Of a stretch of 64,000 bases of DNA, positions 9,310 through 17,282 are shown piece after piece. This stretch comes from Cupriavidus sp. WKF15 (GTDB taxonomy: Bacteria > Pseudomonadota > Gammaproteobacteria > Burkholderiales > Burkholderiaceae). The notes under the pieces are model-generated. The model worked only from the letters and a program-made list of their open reading frames with translations. It ran no database searches and was not told where the DNA came from. Location of the stretch: positions 248,001 to 312,000 of the forward strand of contig NZ_CP119574.1 of NCBI RefSeq assembly GCF_029278605.1, given 5' to 3'. Every line of letters begins with the position of its first letter. Position 1 is the first letter of the stretch. Made by a program: the position numbers and the translations under genes.

Positions 9310-10260
9310 CTATGCAGAAATGAAGCGACGGATGGCCGGACAAAGGGCCGCGATTTTCCGTGCAAATCCGAGTAATTTCTCGTTTGCAGGATCTCGGCTT
9401 TGCAGGAGATAGACGCCCCCCAGGATGGCCGCCATTGCTACCCCATCAACAGGCCGCAGCGACTCGCCCGCGATTGCCGCTCCGAGGAACAACGCCACCA
9501 CGGGCGGGATATACGTGACGCTCGAGGCTGCCAATGCACCGAGTCGCCCGACAATGAAGTAATAGAGAATGAATGCGATCCCCGTGCCGCACAGACCGAG
9601 ACCGAGCATGAGGCCAAGGAATGCTCGGGTGTCCCCAGCCACGCGCGTGATGCCGTCGAAGTCGGCGATGCACGTCACAATGAGGAGCGCGAAGCCGATC
9701 TGCCAGGTAGAAAGTGCGAGCGGCGAGAGGTCCAGACCTGACAGGAAACGCCGCGCATAGGCGAACGAGCATCCCACGCTCAGTGAGCCGGCGAGCATGT
9801 AGGCGACCCCAGCCGGGTTGACCCCGGCACTATGCGCACTCCCGGGCTGGGCGATCAGCAAGACCCCGACGAAACCGCCGAAAATGCCAACCAGCATCCG
9901 GGGTGTTGGGCGCTGCTGCCGCGAGAGCGCCCAGGCGCAAACGAAAGAAACCAACGGAATCGCGCCACTGAGCATCCCGGCCACGCCGGATGCGAGGAGC
10001 GCCGAGCCCTTTGCGAACGCATAGTAGTAGAGCACAGTCGCAAGCAGCGCCATGACGACGAAGTGATGTGCATGCCGCAAGTGGCGCCATTTCAGCGCGC
10101 CGGTGAACAGTGCACACGCCAGCAGCGGCAGGAAGCCGAAGAGCACGCGCAGGAAGACAATCTGACTGGCGGTGAGGTAGACGCTAGCCCACTTCATGAA
10201 GATAAAGTTGGTGCCCCAGATGAGGCCAAGCGCCGCAAAGGCGAGATAGGCGGGGTTCAT
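9310..10260 (-). CDS. EamA/DMT-family transporter
   Basis: Integral membrane protein of about 316 residues with ten hydrophobic segments in two EamA repeats (about 5-140 and 155-290). The first helix carries GLIWGTNFIFMKW, typical of the drug/metabolite transporter superfamily, often amino-acid or metabolite exporters. ATG 10260 has GGAG ten bases upstream; the in-frame ATG at 10296 has no such site. It probably leads the EamA-tautomerase-ltaE operon and is divergent to a LysR gene. Export of an amino acid related to the aldolase substrate is plausible but inferred. Confidence 0.85.
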   Translation of the reverse strand: MNPAYLAFAALGLIWGTNFIFMKWASVYLTASQIVFLRVLFGFLPLLACALFTGALKWRHLRHAHHFVVMALLATVLYYYAFAKGSALLASGVAGMLSGAIPLVSFVCAWALSRQQRPTPRMLVGIFGGFVGVLLIAQPGSAHSAGVNPAGVAYMLAGSLSVGCSFAYARRFLSGLDLSPLALSTWQIGFALLIVTCIADFDGITRVAGDTRAFLGLMLGLGLCGTGIAFILYYFIVGRLGALAASSVTYIPPVVALFLGAAIAGESLRPVDGVAMAAILGGVYLLQSRDPANEKLLGFARKIAALCPAIRRFISA

Positions 10261-10361
10261 GGCGACGAAACTCCATCGGCGTTGCTGAGCCTTCATTGTG
10301 GTTGCGCCGCCGATGTCCTACAAATGATTTAATCTTCCCGATGCAATAGGAAAACTGAGCC

Positions 10362-11276
10362 ATGCGACCCATCCCGCCCTTGAAGGCTTTGGTAGCATTG
10401 GAAGCGGCCATGCGACTTGGCAGTTTTACTATGGCGGCCGATGAACTTGGAGTGACACCCGGTGCCGTCGGGCAGCAGATACAGAAGCTTGAAGACTGGC
10501 TCGGCGTGGCGCTGTTCGTCCGGCAGATTCGTCAAGTGACGCCAACCGTTGAAGGGCGAGCATATATGGCGCAAATTCAGCCTGCTCTTGCGGAAATCGT
10601 GCACGCCAGCCGCCGCCTGCGGGAGCGCAGGCACAACGGCGTACGGCTTTCCATGCCACCGAGCTTCGCCGCAAAGTGGTTCGCGCCGCGAATGGCCGAC
10701 TTCCTCCAAGCGTACCCGGGGACTGCATTGAGCCTGAGCACTTCAACCACGCTCGTGGATTTCGAGCTTGATGCCGTTGATCTGGCAGTTCGACACTTCA
10801 ATGGAGCCGATCCCCAACTGTCGGCGCAGCTACTTTGCCCTGACGAGGCCCGCGCATATTGCAGCCCGGCGTACGCGCTGAAATGGAAACTGAAGCGGCC
10901 TGAGGATCTTCAGCCGGCCACGCTGCTGCATAACACACTTCATCCTCACTGGGTGGCCTGGCTGGCTCGCTACAGCGAGCTCTCGGACCAGCAGATCGAG
11001 TCCATTGCCGGGATTCAGTTCGACCAGTCCTTGATGGCGATCGAAGCGGCAGTTCGCGAGCAAGGCGTGGTACTGACGAGCTCGATTCTTGTGGAAACCG
11101 AGACGGCCGAGGGACTGCTTGTCGAGCCCTTCGACAAGGCGTTTCCGCTATCTCTAGGGTATTACCTCGTGCATCCGAAGACGGCACAGCTTCCAGCAGG
11201 GGCGATAGCGCTAAAGCAGTGGTTCGCCGAAAAGTTGGCTATGCACAGCCACCCATCAGAAACGGAACCTGGATGA
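10362..11276 (+). CDS. LysR-family regulator (GcvA-like)
   Basis: 304-residue regulator. It begins MRPIPPLKALVALEAAMRLG, with an HTH at residues about 6-65 (FTMAADELGVTPGAVGQQIQ) characteristic of the GcvA/AmpR-like subgroup, followed by an effector domain. It is divergent from the EamA-tautomerase-ltaE operon with only about 100 bases between starts, so it most likely controls that operon. The ribosome binding site is weak. Effector unknown; an amino acid is an inference from GcvA relatives. Confidence 0.88.
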   Translation: MRPIPPLKALVALEAAMRLGSFTMAADELGVTPGAVGQQIQKLEDWLGVALFVRQIRQVTPTVEGRAYMAQIQPALAEIVHASRRLRERRHNGVRLSMPPSFAAKWFAPRMADFLQAYPGTALSLSTSTTLVDFELDAVDLAVRHFNGADPQLSAQLLCPDEARAYCSPAYALKWKLKRPEDLQPATLLHNTLHPHWVAWLARYSELSDQQIESIAGIQFDQSLMAIEAAVREQGVVLTSSILVETETAEGLLVEPFDKAFPLSLGYYLVHPKTAQLPAGAIALKQWFAEKLAMHSHPSETEPG

Positions 11277-11483
11277 GCTTCATTGAGTCCGGCTCGTTAC
11301 CCCAAATTGAGCAAAGCCATCAGCACTGACGCGTCTATGGGAGACGATCGCACACTGCCCAGGACGCAAGGCTCGCTCCCGCCAGTGGCACATTCGCATG
11401 CCGTAAGAGCTGAGCGCGACGAGCGCAATGCCGATCGTGCTTACGTGCGATACCAACTGCGCCGCACGCGAGCGCGATCGATA

Positions 11484-12095
11484 TCATGCGATAGGTGGTA
11501 CGTCCAGCTCATTGGATGACTGGTCACCAGACCCCGCCAAAAGAAACTCGCGCGCAGAGGCCAATATTTCAATGGAGAGCTTGTCGTCTGAAACCGCACG
11601 AGATAGTCCCAAGGCACCGGTCATTATGCAAAGCGCCACGATCGCTGCATGCTTGTCGCCCTTTCGCCCTTCTGCCGCCAGGAGTGCACCGATGCCCTCA
11701 AGATTTCTTCGAACCTGGGAAGTGAAAAGCGCCTTCGTTTCTTTATCGGCCCGGCCAACGTCGCTCATCAGTGCAGTGACTGCACATCCCGAGCCGACTT
11801 TATCGCGATGACGCTTGCTCAAATAGGCTTCAACGATACTTTCGAATGTGAAGGCGCCCTTGGGTGCGCCGCTTCCGTTTCCACTTGATCCGCTCTTCAA
11901 CGCGGCAGCCATGGCTTCCAGTACCAGGGCGTCACGAGAATCAAAGTGCTTGTAGAAACCGCCATGAGTTAGGCCAGCTTCCTTCATAAGGTCTGCAATA
12001 CTTGCCCCTTCGAGGCCTGCTTCGCGAAATCGCCGGGCCGCAATTTCCACGATTCGGTCGTGATTTCTACTCTTTTCTTCCTGTGAATTTGCCAT
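11484..12095 (-). CDS. TetR/AcrR-family regulator
   Basis: 203-residue repressor-type protein. The N-terminal HTH covers about residues 10-58, with the recognition region GASIADLMKEAGLTHGGFYK and the following HFDSRDALV typical of TetR. The C-terminal ligand domain is all-helical. AAAGGCAAAGT precedes ATG 12095. It lies 55 bases downstream of the SDR gene on the same strand, so it may be the last gene of the isomerase-SDR operon. I infer that it binds the palindrome at 13502-13543, the only strong operator candidate in the cluster. Confidence 0.88.
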   Translation of the reverse strand: MANSQEEKSRNHDRIVEIAARRFREAGLEGASIADLMKEAGLTHGGFYKHFDSRDALVLEAMAAALKSGSSGNGSGAPKGAFTFESIVEAYLSKRHRDKVGSGCAVTALMSDVGRADKETKALFTSQVRRNLEGIGALLAAEGRKGDKHAAIVALCIMTGALGLSRAVSDDKLSIEILASAREFLLAGSGDQSSNELDVPPIA

Positions 12096-12150
12096 ACTTT
12101 GCCTTTAAGAATGCGGCAGTGGTAGCAGCGCGCCCTTCCACCGCCGCGGC

Positions 12151-12852
12151 TTACCAAACTTCCTTGAAGGGTCGAATTTCTACATTGAACGACCAGGCAC
12201 TCTTCGGCTGATGCACGACATGCCAGATTTCCTCAGCGATGTCCGACGGTTGAATGAAAAAATCATCCGCCGCATCAGGCCACGCCTTGCGCGTCCACTC
12301 AAGATCGATTACGGCGTCGATGAGCACGTAGGCTACGTGTACACCTTTCGGCCCTAGCTCGCGCGCCATCGATTCCGCGAGAATGCGCTGAGCTGCCTTG
12401 GTCGGTGCGAATCCGGCGAAATTGCTCTTACCGCGCAGTGCAGAAGTGTTGCCCGACGCAATGATCGCACCTTTTCCAGAATCGAGCATAAAGGGAGCAA
12501 CACGGCGCGCGAGTTGCAGGAACGCCATGACGTTCGTTTGAAAATTCTGCTGCAGCGCGGCCGGATCGATCTGCATGAAATTCCCGAAGACGCCGCCGAT
12601 GGCGTTATGGACAACAACCTCGGGAGCGCCGAATTCCGACAGGATACGGTCGAGTGCCGCATCGAATTGGATCGGTTCTGAGACGTCTGCGACATACGCA
12701 TGGGTGCCGGGAATTTCCGCTTCGAACTCCTTAAGGCGATCGGCACTTCTCGCGACCATTGCGACGTCATAGCCCCCTGCCACTAGCCGGCGGACGACTG
12801 CGAGGCCGGTACCCGGCCCAACGCCGGTGACGAGAGCGCGTTTCTCGCTCAT
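12151..12852 (-). CDS. SDR-fold protein with altered catalytic residues
   Basis: Rossmann-fold short-chain dehydrogenase/reductase family protein, 233 residues. The cofactor motif TGVGPGTG (residues 9-16) and a VVHNAIGG segment replacing NNAG are present. In the active-site segment the usual YxxxK reads FAPTK, so the catalytic tyrosine is phenylalanine. The serine expected 13 residues earlier is asparagine (SGNTSALRG). The lysine is kept. It may therefore not do standard carbonyl reduction. Its start overlaps the stop of the isomerase-like gene by four bases (ATGA), showing translational coupling. Confidence 0.82.
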   Translation of the reverse strand: MSEKRALVTGVGPGTGLAVVRRLVAGGYDVAMVARSADRLKEFEAEIPGTHAYVADVSEPIQFDAALDRILSEFGAPEVVVHNAIGGVFGNFMQIDPAALQQNFQTNVMAFLQLARRVAPFMLDSGKGAIIASGNTSALRGKSNFAGFAPTKAAQRILAESMARELGPKGVHVAYVLIDAVIDLEWTRKAWPDAADDFFIQPSDIAEEIWHVVHQPKSAWSFNVEIRPFKEVW

Positions 12853-13460
12853 GCTGACTCTCCCTTTACTGCCAACTCACGTAAGCGAGCCTCGACAAAC
12901 TGCAGTCGATCATTGCCAAAGAAGATCTCGCTATCGATGAAGAACGTTGGGACGCCGAATACGCCGCGACCCGCCGCTCCCTTGCTCAACTCGGCGAGTT
13001 CCTCTCCGATCTCTTGGGTCATAGCAGTTTGCCACAGCAAGGACGGCAGCCCGCGCTCGGTCAGGAACCTTTCGCGCCCCTCGTCCGTCGTCAGATCGTC
13101 GTTGCTAGCCCACAGCACACCGAAAAGTGCTTCACTAGCCTCACCGAACACACCGAGCTGCCGGGCCGCGAGCCCGGCGCGGGGAAGCAAAGTGCCGTCA
13201 AACTGGCCCGTTCTCATCGCGCTTAGCAGCCCCATGTTTGGGGCGAAGGGCACGCCGTAGTACTTCGCCCATCGCACAGCGTCGGAAAATGCATATCGGG
13301 CCTTAGGCGGGCAAGCAGTCGACGGTTGGTTATTGACAGACCGCATCACACTGAATGCGTCAACCGGCGTGATTTCCACTTCTGCGTCTAACCGGCCAAC
13401 TTGCGTGCTTGCTAGGTAAGAGTAGGGGCTACGGTAGTCCAAAAAGAATTCGACTTTCAT
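12849..13460 (-). CDS. 2-hydroxychromene-2-carboxylate isomerase / DsbA-family protein
   Basis: Thioredoxin-fold protein of about 203 residues from the HCCA isomerase/kappa-GST group of the DsbA family. The N terminus reads FFLDYRSPYSYLAS, with serine in place of the redox cysteine, as in HCCA isomerase, which acts in naphthalene-type ring degradation using glutathione. GVFGVPTF near 170 is the cis-Pro loop. I chose ATG 13460 with AGGGAACC upstream; an in-frame ATG at 13490 gives ten unrelated residues. It is first in an operon with the SDR and probably the TetR gene, and divergent to the MDR gene. Exact substrate unknown. Confidence 0.85.
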   Translation of the reverse strand: MKVEFFLDYRSPYSYLASTQVGRLDAEVEITPVDAFSVMRSVNNQPSTACPPKARYAFSDAVRWAKYYGVPFAPNMGLLSAMRTGQFDGTLLPRAGLAARQLGVFGEASEALFGVLWASNDDLTTDEGRERFLTERGLPSLLWQTAMTQEIGEELAELSKGAAGRGVFGVPTFFIDSEIFFGNDRLQFVEARLRELAVKGESA

Positions 13461-13501
13461 TTCGGTTCCCTGCTGATCGGCGCGATTCATTCAACCGCCA
13501 C

Positions 13502-13543
13502 AGGATGATGGTTGACATCCTCATGGATGTCAACCATCATCCT
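13502..13543. promoter_or_regulatory. perfect 19-bp-arm palindrome, putative TetR operator
   Basis: Left arm 13502-13520 and right arm 13525-13543 are perfect inverted repeats (core GGTTGACATCC / GGATGTCAACC) around TCAT. It sits between the divergent isomerase and MDR starts, 42 bases from the former. The left arm contains TTGACA, a consensus -35 element. A bound dimer could block both promoters. The TetR protein at 11484-12095 is the likely ligand (inference). Confidence 0.7.
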
Positions 13544-13574
13544 CAAAACGGAGGGCGGTTCTTCACATCAACTG

Positions 13575-13603
13575 CCTGAACCTGAACCTGAACCTGACCT
13601 GAA
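13575..13603 (+). repeat. short CCTGAA tandem repeat in leader of MDR gene
   Basis: Three perfect CCTGAA units (13575-13592), a CCTGA, and one more CCTGAA (13598-13603) lie directly before the GGAGGAG ribosome binding site of the gene at 13618. The role is unknown; it could simply be slippage. Confidence 0.55.
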
Positions 13604-13617
13604 GACGGAGGAGTGCA

Positions 13618-14589
13618 GTGCGCGCAATTTGCTATGAAGAGTTTGGTAACCCTGCCGAGGTCCTTAAACTCGTCGAGCGCCCGAAGGAGAGTCCTGGACC
13701 TGGACAGGTTCGGGTACGGGTCATCCTCGCGAGCGTCCACAGTCATGATTTCGCGACCATCCAAGGCAATTACGGTTACCGTCCCGACTTGCCTGCAACC
13801 GGCGGTACAGAAGCCGTGGGTGTCGTCGACGCAGTTGGTGATGGCGCGCAGCTTTCTCTTGGGCAGCGAGTCAGTTTTTTCAATCAGGCCGGCACATGGA
13901 CCGAACAGGTTATCGTGCCAGAATCCGCGGTCGTCCCCGTTCCTGAGGCAGTCCCAGACGGGGTTGCAGCTCAACTAGTATCCATGCCGGTGAGCGCCCT
14001 TACCCTGCTGAACTCGCTGCATCTCGGCGAAGGCGATTGGCTTGTCCAAAACGCTGCGAATGGCGCCATTGGCATCACATTGGCCAGGATCGTCCAGGCT
14101 AGAAGGCTGAACGTTCTGAACATCGTTCGCAGAAAGGCGGCGATAGACGAGCTTGCCGCCGTCGGCCTCAATAACGCCATCTCGTCTGACGACGTCGACT
14201 GGAAGAGGCGAGCAAAGGAGTTGGTTGGGGACGCGCGCATCGCGTCCGCGGTCGACTCGATCGGCGGAAGAGCTGCGAATGACCTTGTTGACCTTCTTTC
14301 CCCTGAAGGAGAACTTGTCATCTTAGGCTCACTGACCGGACAGCCACTCGAACTGAATGGCCAGTTGCTGTTCAAGGAATTGAATGTGCGCGGCTTCTGG
14401 GCAAGTCGGCTGATGCAGCGCATGACTCCGGGCGAGCGAGACGAGTTATACCGCGAGGTGCTCGGTCTTGCTGCATCGGGGAACCTTGTGCTGCCAGTCG
14501 GTGCCATCTTTGATTTCGAAGATATCGAAGCGGCAATGGTTACTCATCAGGTGCCGGGCCGGGGCGGAAAGATTCTACTTAAGCCATAA
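13618..14589 (+). CDS. zinc-independent MDR oxidoreductase (quinone oxidoreductase-like)
   Basis: Medium-chain dehydrogenase/reductase of about 323 residues using NADPH to reduce quinones or enoyl-type double bonds. The GroES-like N-terminal domain (about 1-120) lacks zinc-ligand cysteines. The nucleotide-binding domain begins near LVQNAANGAIGITLARI (residues 142-158), close to the enoyl reductase/MecR branch. The start is GTG 13618 just after GGAGGAGTGCA. It is divergent from the isomerase-SDR operon across the perfect palindrome, implying joint control, and is followed by an epoxide hydrolase. Substrate unknown. Confidence 0.85.
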   Translation: MRAICYEEFGNPAEVLKLVERPKESPGPGQVRVRVILASVHSHDFATIQGNYGYRPDLPATGGTEAVGVVDAVGDGAQLSLGQRVSFFNQAGTWTEQVIVPESAVVPVPEAVPDGVAAQLVSMPVSALTLLNSLHLGEGDWLVQNAANGAIGITLARIVQARRLNVLNIVRRKAAIDELAAVGLNNAISSDDVDWKRRAKELVGDARIASAVDSIGGRAANDLVDLLSPEGELVILGSLTGQPLELNGQLLFKELNVRGFWASRLMQRMTPGERDELYREVLGLAASGNLVLPVGAIFDFEDIEAAMVTHQVPGRGGKILLKP

Positions 14590-14595
14590 GGTCAC

Positions 14596-14617
14596 CCGCG
14601 CACACACGGGTGCGCGG
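14596..14617 (+). terminator. possible terminator hairpin after MDR gene
   Basis: CCGCGCAC (14596-14603) pairs with GTGCGCGG (14610-14617) around a six-base loop, directly after the MDR stop. No clear U tract follows, so intrinsic termination is uncertain. Confidence 0.4.
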
Positions 14618-14672
14618 CCTGGCACCCTTCTGGGTATACCGCTGGCGAGCTCGACTGGCAGCACAACCGAAA

Positions 14673-14705
14673 GCTTCGTTCAAGCCGTTCCTGCTTGAAC
14701 GAAGC
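14673..14705 (+). promoter_or_regulatory. 12-bp stem-loop upstream of epoxide hydrolase
   Basis: GCTTCGTTCAAG (14673-14684) and CTTGAACGAAGC (14694-14705) are perfect inverted repeats around nine bases, ending 29 bases before the epoxide hydrolase ATG. It is either an operator or a leader hairpin; it could also terminate MDR transcripts. Confidence 0.45.
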
Positions 14706-14734
14706 ATCTCATCCCTACATATGAGGACACGCGC

Positions 14735-16012
14735 ATGAAACAAATATTCGCTGCCCTTGCAGCCGTCCTACTCTCCGCTTCTGCGATGGCCGTCGGCCCC
14801 GCCCGGACAGACGGGGCAACGACGATTCGCCCCTTCCACGTACACGTTCCTGACGGCGCTCTTGCTGATCTGCGCAGTCGCATCGCGTCGACACGCTGGC
14901 CGGATCGGGAAACCGTTGCCGATCAATCCCAAGGCGTCCAGCTAGCCAACTTGCGGGAGCTCCTTCACTACTGGGGGACGGGCTACGACTGGCGCAAGGC
15001 CGAAGCCCTACTCAATGCTCTGCCGCAATTCGTTACCACTATTGACGGGGTCAATATTCATTTCATCTGGGTGCGTTCCCGCAATCCAAATGCTCTGCCG
15101 GTAATCATCACCCACGGCTGGCCGGGATCCGTGTTCGAGTTCCTCAAGGTCATTGGCCCGCTCACCGATCCCAGTGCACATGGCGGCAAGGTTACAGACG
15201 CATTTGACGTCGTGATCCCGTCCATCCCTGGCTACGGATTCTCCGGCAAGCCAACGGGTACGGGGTGGGATCCGGAACACGTCGCACGGGTATGGGCGGA
15301 GCTGATGCAGCGCCTCGGGTATAACCGCTATGTCGCGCAGGGCGGCGACTGGGGTGCTCTCATTACCAGTGCCATGGCGCGCCAGGCGCCTGCGGGATTG
15401 GCTGGCATCCACCTCAACCTTCCGGCAACCGTACCGCCGGAGGCTGCGGCTGCGCTTGCCGTGGGCGGGCCGGCGCCGGAAGGACTTAGCAGCAAGGAAC
15501 GCGCGACATATGACGCAATTCTTGCGTTCGCGAAACAAGGCAACTCGGCCTACATCACGATGCTAGGGGCGCGGCCGCAGACGATCGGCTATGGCTCGAC
15601 GGACTCTCCAGCCTTCCTCGCCGCCTTCATGCTAGGGCATCCAGGCTTTGCCAAGTGGACGTACGGCGCCGTGCCACATATGGAACCGTCAAAGGACGAG
15701 GTACTGGACGACTTTACGCTGTATTGGCTGACGAACAGCGCAGCATCCGCAGGGCGTCTCTACTGGGAAAACATGGGAAGAAGCCCCCTGATTGCGGCCG
15801 CACAGAAGACTGCAGACATCTCGCTGCCGGTTGCCGTCACGGTATTCCCGGAGGACGTCTATCGTCCACCCGAGACCTGGGTCCGGCGCGCCTATCGCAA
15901 CATGATCTACTTCCACGAGGCAGACAAGGGCGGCCATTTCGCTGCCTGGGAACAGCCGCAGCTCTTCGCGGAGGAGCTTCGCGCGGCCTTCCGATCGCTG
16001 CGCCAATTCTAA
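14735..16012 (+). CDS. secreted epoxide hydrolase, alpha/beta fold
   Basis: 425-residue hydrolase of the microsomal-type epoxide hydrolase family, opening epoxides to diols. An N-terminal signal peptide (about residues 1-19, ending SAMA) suggests a periplasmic location. An EHN domain (about 30-140, TIRPFHVHVPDGALADL) is followed by the alpha/beta hydrolase core with the oxyanion motif HGWPGS near 128, the nucleophile Asp in QGGDWGA near 206, and the catalytic His in GGHFAAWEQP near the C terminus. GAGGACACGCGC precedes the ATG. A paralogue with a Tat-like signal is at 21223-22587. It converges with the small gene at 16025, only 12 bases away. Confidence 0.9.
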   Translation: MKQIFAALAAVLLSASAMAVGPARTDGATTIRPFHVHVPDGALADLRSRIASTRWPDRETVADQSQGVQLANLRELLHYWGTGYDWRKAEALLNALPQFVTTIDGVNIHFIWVRSRNPNALPVIITHGWPGSVFEFLKVIGPLTDPSAHGGKVTDAFDVVIPSIPGYGFSGKPTGTGWDPEHVARVWAELMQRLGYNRYVAQGGDWGALITSAMARQAPAGLAGIHLNLPATVPPEAAAALAVGGPAPEGLSSKERATYDAILAFAKQGNSAYITMLGARPQTIGYGSTDSPAFLAAFMLGHPGFAKWTYGAVPHMEPSKDEVLDDFTLYWLTNSAASAGRLYWENMGRSPLIAAAQKTADISLPVAVTVFPEDVYRPPETWVRRAYRNMIYFHEADKGGHFAAWEQPQLFAEELRAAFRSLRQF

Positions 16013-16024
16013 TGGAGGCTTCTA

Positions 16025-16144
16025 TTACGCATAGATCTTTCGGTGATTGCCGTCACGAAGGACCGCAACTCGGCCTTCAGGCGCTACGCACTCTTCTTCG
16101 TACGGCACGGGGCCGACTTCGATTTCAAGGGACTTGGTGAACAT
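16025..16144 (-). CDS. small protein, 39 residues, mobile-element type
   Basis: Short unrecognised protein (starts MFTKSLEIEVGPVPYEEE). I call it because AAGGAATCGCC gives a well-placed ribosome binding site for ATG 16144 and because a double hairpin precedes it, as for the neighbouring small gene at 16296. It ends 12 bases from the epoxide hydrolase stop, so its 3' end may have been cut by the event that joined mobile DNA to the hydrolase region. Function unknown. Confidence 0.5.
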   Translation of the reverse strand: MFTKSLEIEVGPVPYEEECVAPEGRVAVLRDGNHRKIYA

Positions 16145-16202
16145 GGCGATTCCTTGTGAGCAGGGAAACGCCACCCCATTGGGAGCGTCTCCCAATGGGG
16201 TG
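16145..16202 (-). promoter_or_regulatory. tandem hairpins sequestering the SD of the 39-aa gene
   Basis: Read on the minus strand, a long stem comes first: 14-bp arms, 16172-16185 and 16189-16202, with a three-base loop. A second stem follows: 16145-16153 with 16164-16172, nine positions with one mismatch. The second stem contains the AAGGAA ribosome binding site and abuts the ATG. The same layout occurs upstream of the gene at 16296. Confidence 0.55.
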
Positions 16203-16295
16203 AATTCAATGCCCGACGACATCGGGCGGTGCAGACATGGAAGCCGGGCAACCGCAAGATCGCCCCGCATAGGAAAGCTGCGTTGAGGTAAGCGC

Positions 16296-16505
16296 TTAGC
16301 CGGCGACAGTCGACTCAGCTTCCGGAATCAGCAGCTTGGCGAGAAGCCAGCTGATGATGACCAAAAACTGAATCTCGGCGACGAGATGCAACTGCACCAT
16401 CACCAGCCGGTCGTCACTTGTCGTGCAAAGGAAAAACAAGACGGCAATCAGGTTGACGACGGTCGCGAGAACTGCCACACCCGAAATACGCGAGGAAATG
16501 TGCAT
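16296..16505 (-). CDS. small membrane protein
   Basis: 69-residue protein with two hydrophobic segments (residues about 8-28, VAVLATVVNLIAVLFFL, and about 44-60, FLVIISWLLAKLLI) and an acidic C terminus. No family recognised. I chose ATG 16505 because CGGAGCC lies six bases upstream; longer in-frame starts run through the hairpin region. It lies between two other minus-strand genes of the mobile segment. Its leader has a double hairpin that hides the ribosome binding site. Confidence 0.6.
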   Translation of the reverse strand: MHISSRISGVAVLATVVNLIAVLFFLCTTSDDRLVMVQLHLVAEIQFLVIISWLLAKLLIPEAESTVAG

Positions 16506-16507
16506 GT

Positions 16508-16557
16508 GAGGCTCCGGAGAAGGGATGGAGCCTCCCCGTTGGGAAAGCCCCAACGGG
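16508..16557 (-). promoter_or_regulatory. tandem hairpins sequestering the SD of the membrane gene
   Basis: On the minus strand, a stem of CCCGTTGGG type (16549-16557 with 16535-16543, five-base loop) is followed by GAGGCTCC pairing with GGAGCCTC (16527-16534 with 16508-16515). The second stem ends two bases before ATG 16505 and contains its GGAG. The outer stem resembles the one at 16172-16202 in sequence (both have CCC-N-TTGGG), suggesting related leaders. Confidence 0.6.
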
Positions 16558-16655
16558 TGAAAAATATGCCGAGCAATCGGCGGTGTCGATGCGTCTGAGA
16601 CGCGGAAGTAGCCCGCAGGATAGCGCAAAGCCCGCCCGCGATAAAGCCCCCGGCC

Positions 16656-17135
16656 CTACTTCAACGCGATTCCCGCCTTGCGCAAGCGGTTCACGACGTT
16701 CCAGCGATGACGCGCGACCTCGGCGGGGTCCTGGACCGACGAGTAGTCGGGCATGCGCTCATTGCCCGGCTTGCCGCCGGGCTTCTCACAACCCCGGAGA
16801 TCCAGGCCATGCTGTGCGGCATGCAGTTGCGACAGCGACCACGACAGCTCGAACGTGGCAATGGCATCCCAACGAGCCGGAACCGCCTCGGCGTCGAACC
16901 AGACCTCGCCCAGGTCGTCCATGATCGCTGTGACCGTGTACTCGCTGCCTTGCTCCAACGGGATGGCCCGTACCTCAAAGCGCAACACTTCGGCGGGCGG
17001 GTGCCAGAAGACCCGATCCAGCAGGCGCCGGAAGGTCAGCGCATCAATGGTGGCCACTTCGCGGTAAAGCGGTTCGCCCGGGGCGATGTGGGTCCGCTCG
17101 TCGCGCGGCCGATTACCGAGGTTCACTTCCTTCAT
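16656..17135 (-). CDS. hypothetical protein of the mobile segment
   Basis: 159-residue soluble protein I do not recognise. The central part has mixed beta-type segments (LRFEVRAIPLEQGSEYTVTA); the C terminus is basic (ARHRWNVVNRLRKAG). No signal peptide or membrane segment. It sits upstream of the small membrane gene on the same strand and near helicase and DUF1173-like remnants typical of integrative conjugative elements or plasmids. Function unknown. Confidence 0.65.
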   Translation of the reverse strand: MKEVNLGNRPRDERTHIAPGEPLYREVATIDALTFRRLLDRVFWHPPAEVLRFEVRAIPLEQGSEYTVTAIMDDLGEVWFDAEAVPARWDAIATFELSWSLSQLHAAQHGLDLRGCEKPGGKPGNERMPDYSSVQDPAEVARHRWNVVNRLRKAGIALK

Positions 17136-17282
17136 GGAGATTTTGTTCGAATATGCCGACTATCCGGCGAAAGACGAGCGAAATCATACGCCTTTCACCG
17201 GGCGATTCGCCCCTCTTCGCCCGCAAAATGGTGCTTGCCGCGATGGGCCCGGAGGCAGCCTTGACTTTGGCGGCGAGCCGAT

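Noticed and set aside
13575..13603. CCTGAA repeats as a CRISPR-like or regulatory array
   Set aside because: Units are six bases with no spacers; this is a simple tandem repeat. No CRISPR array was seen anywhere.
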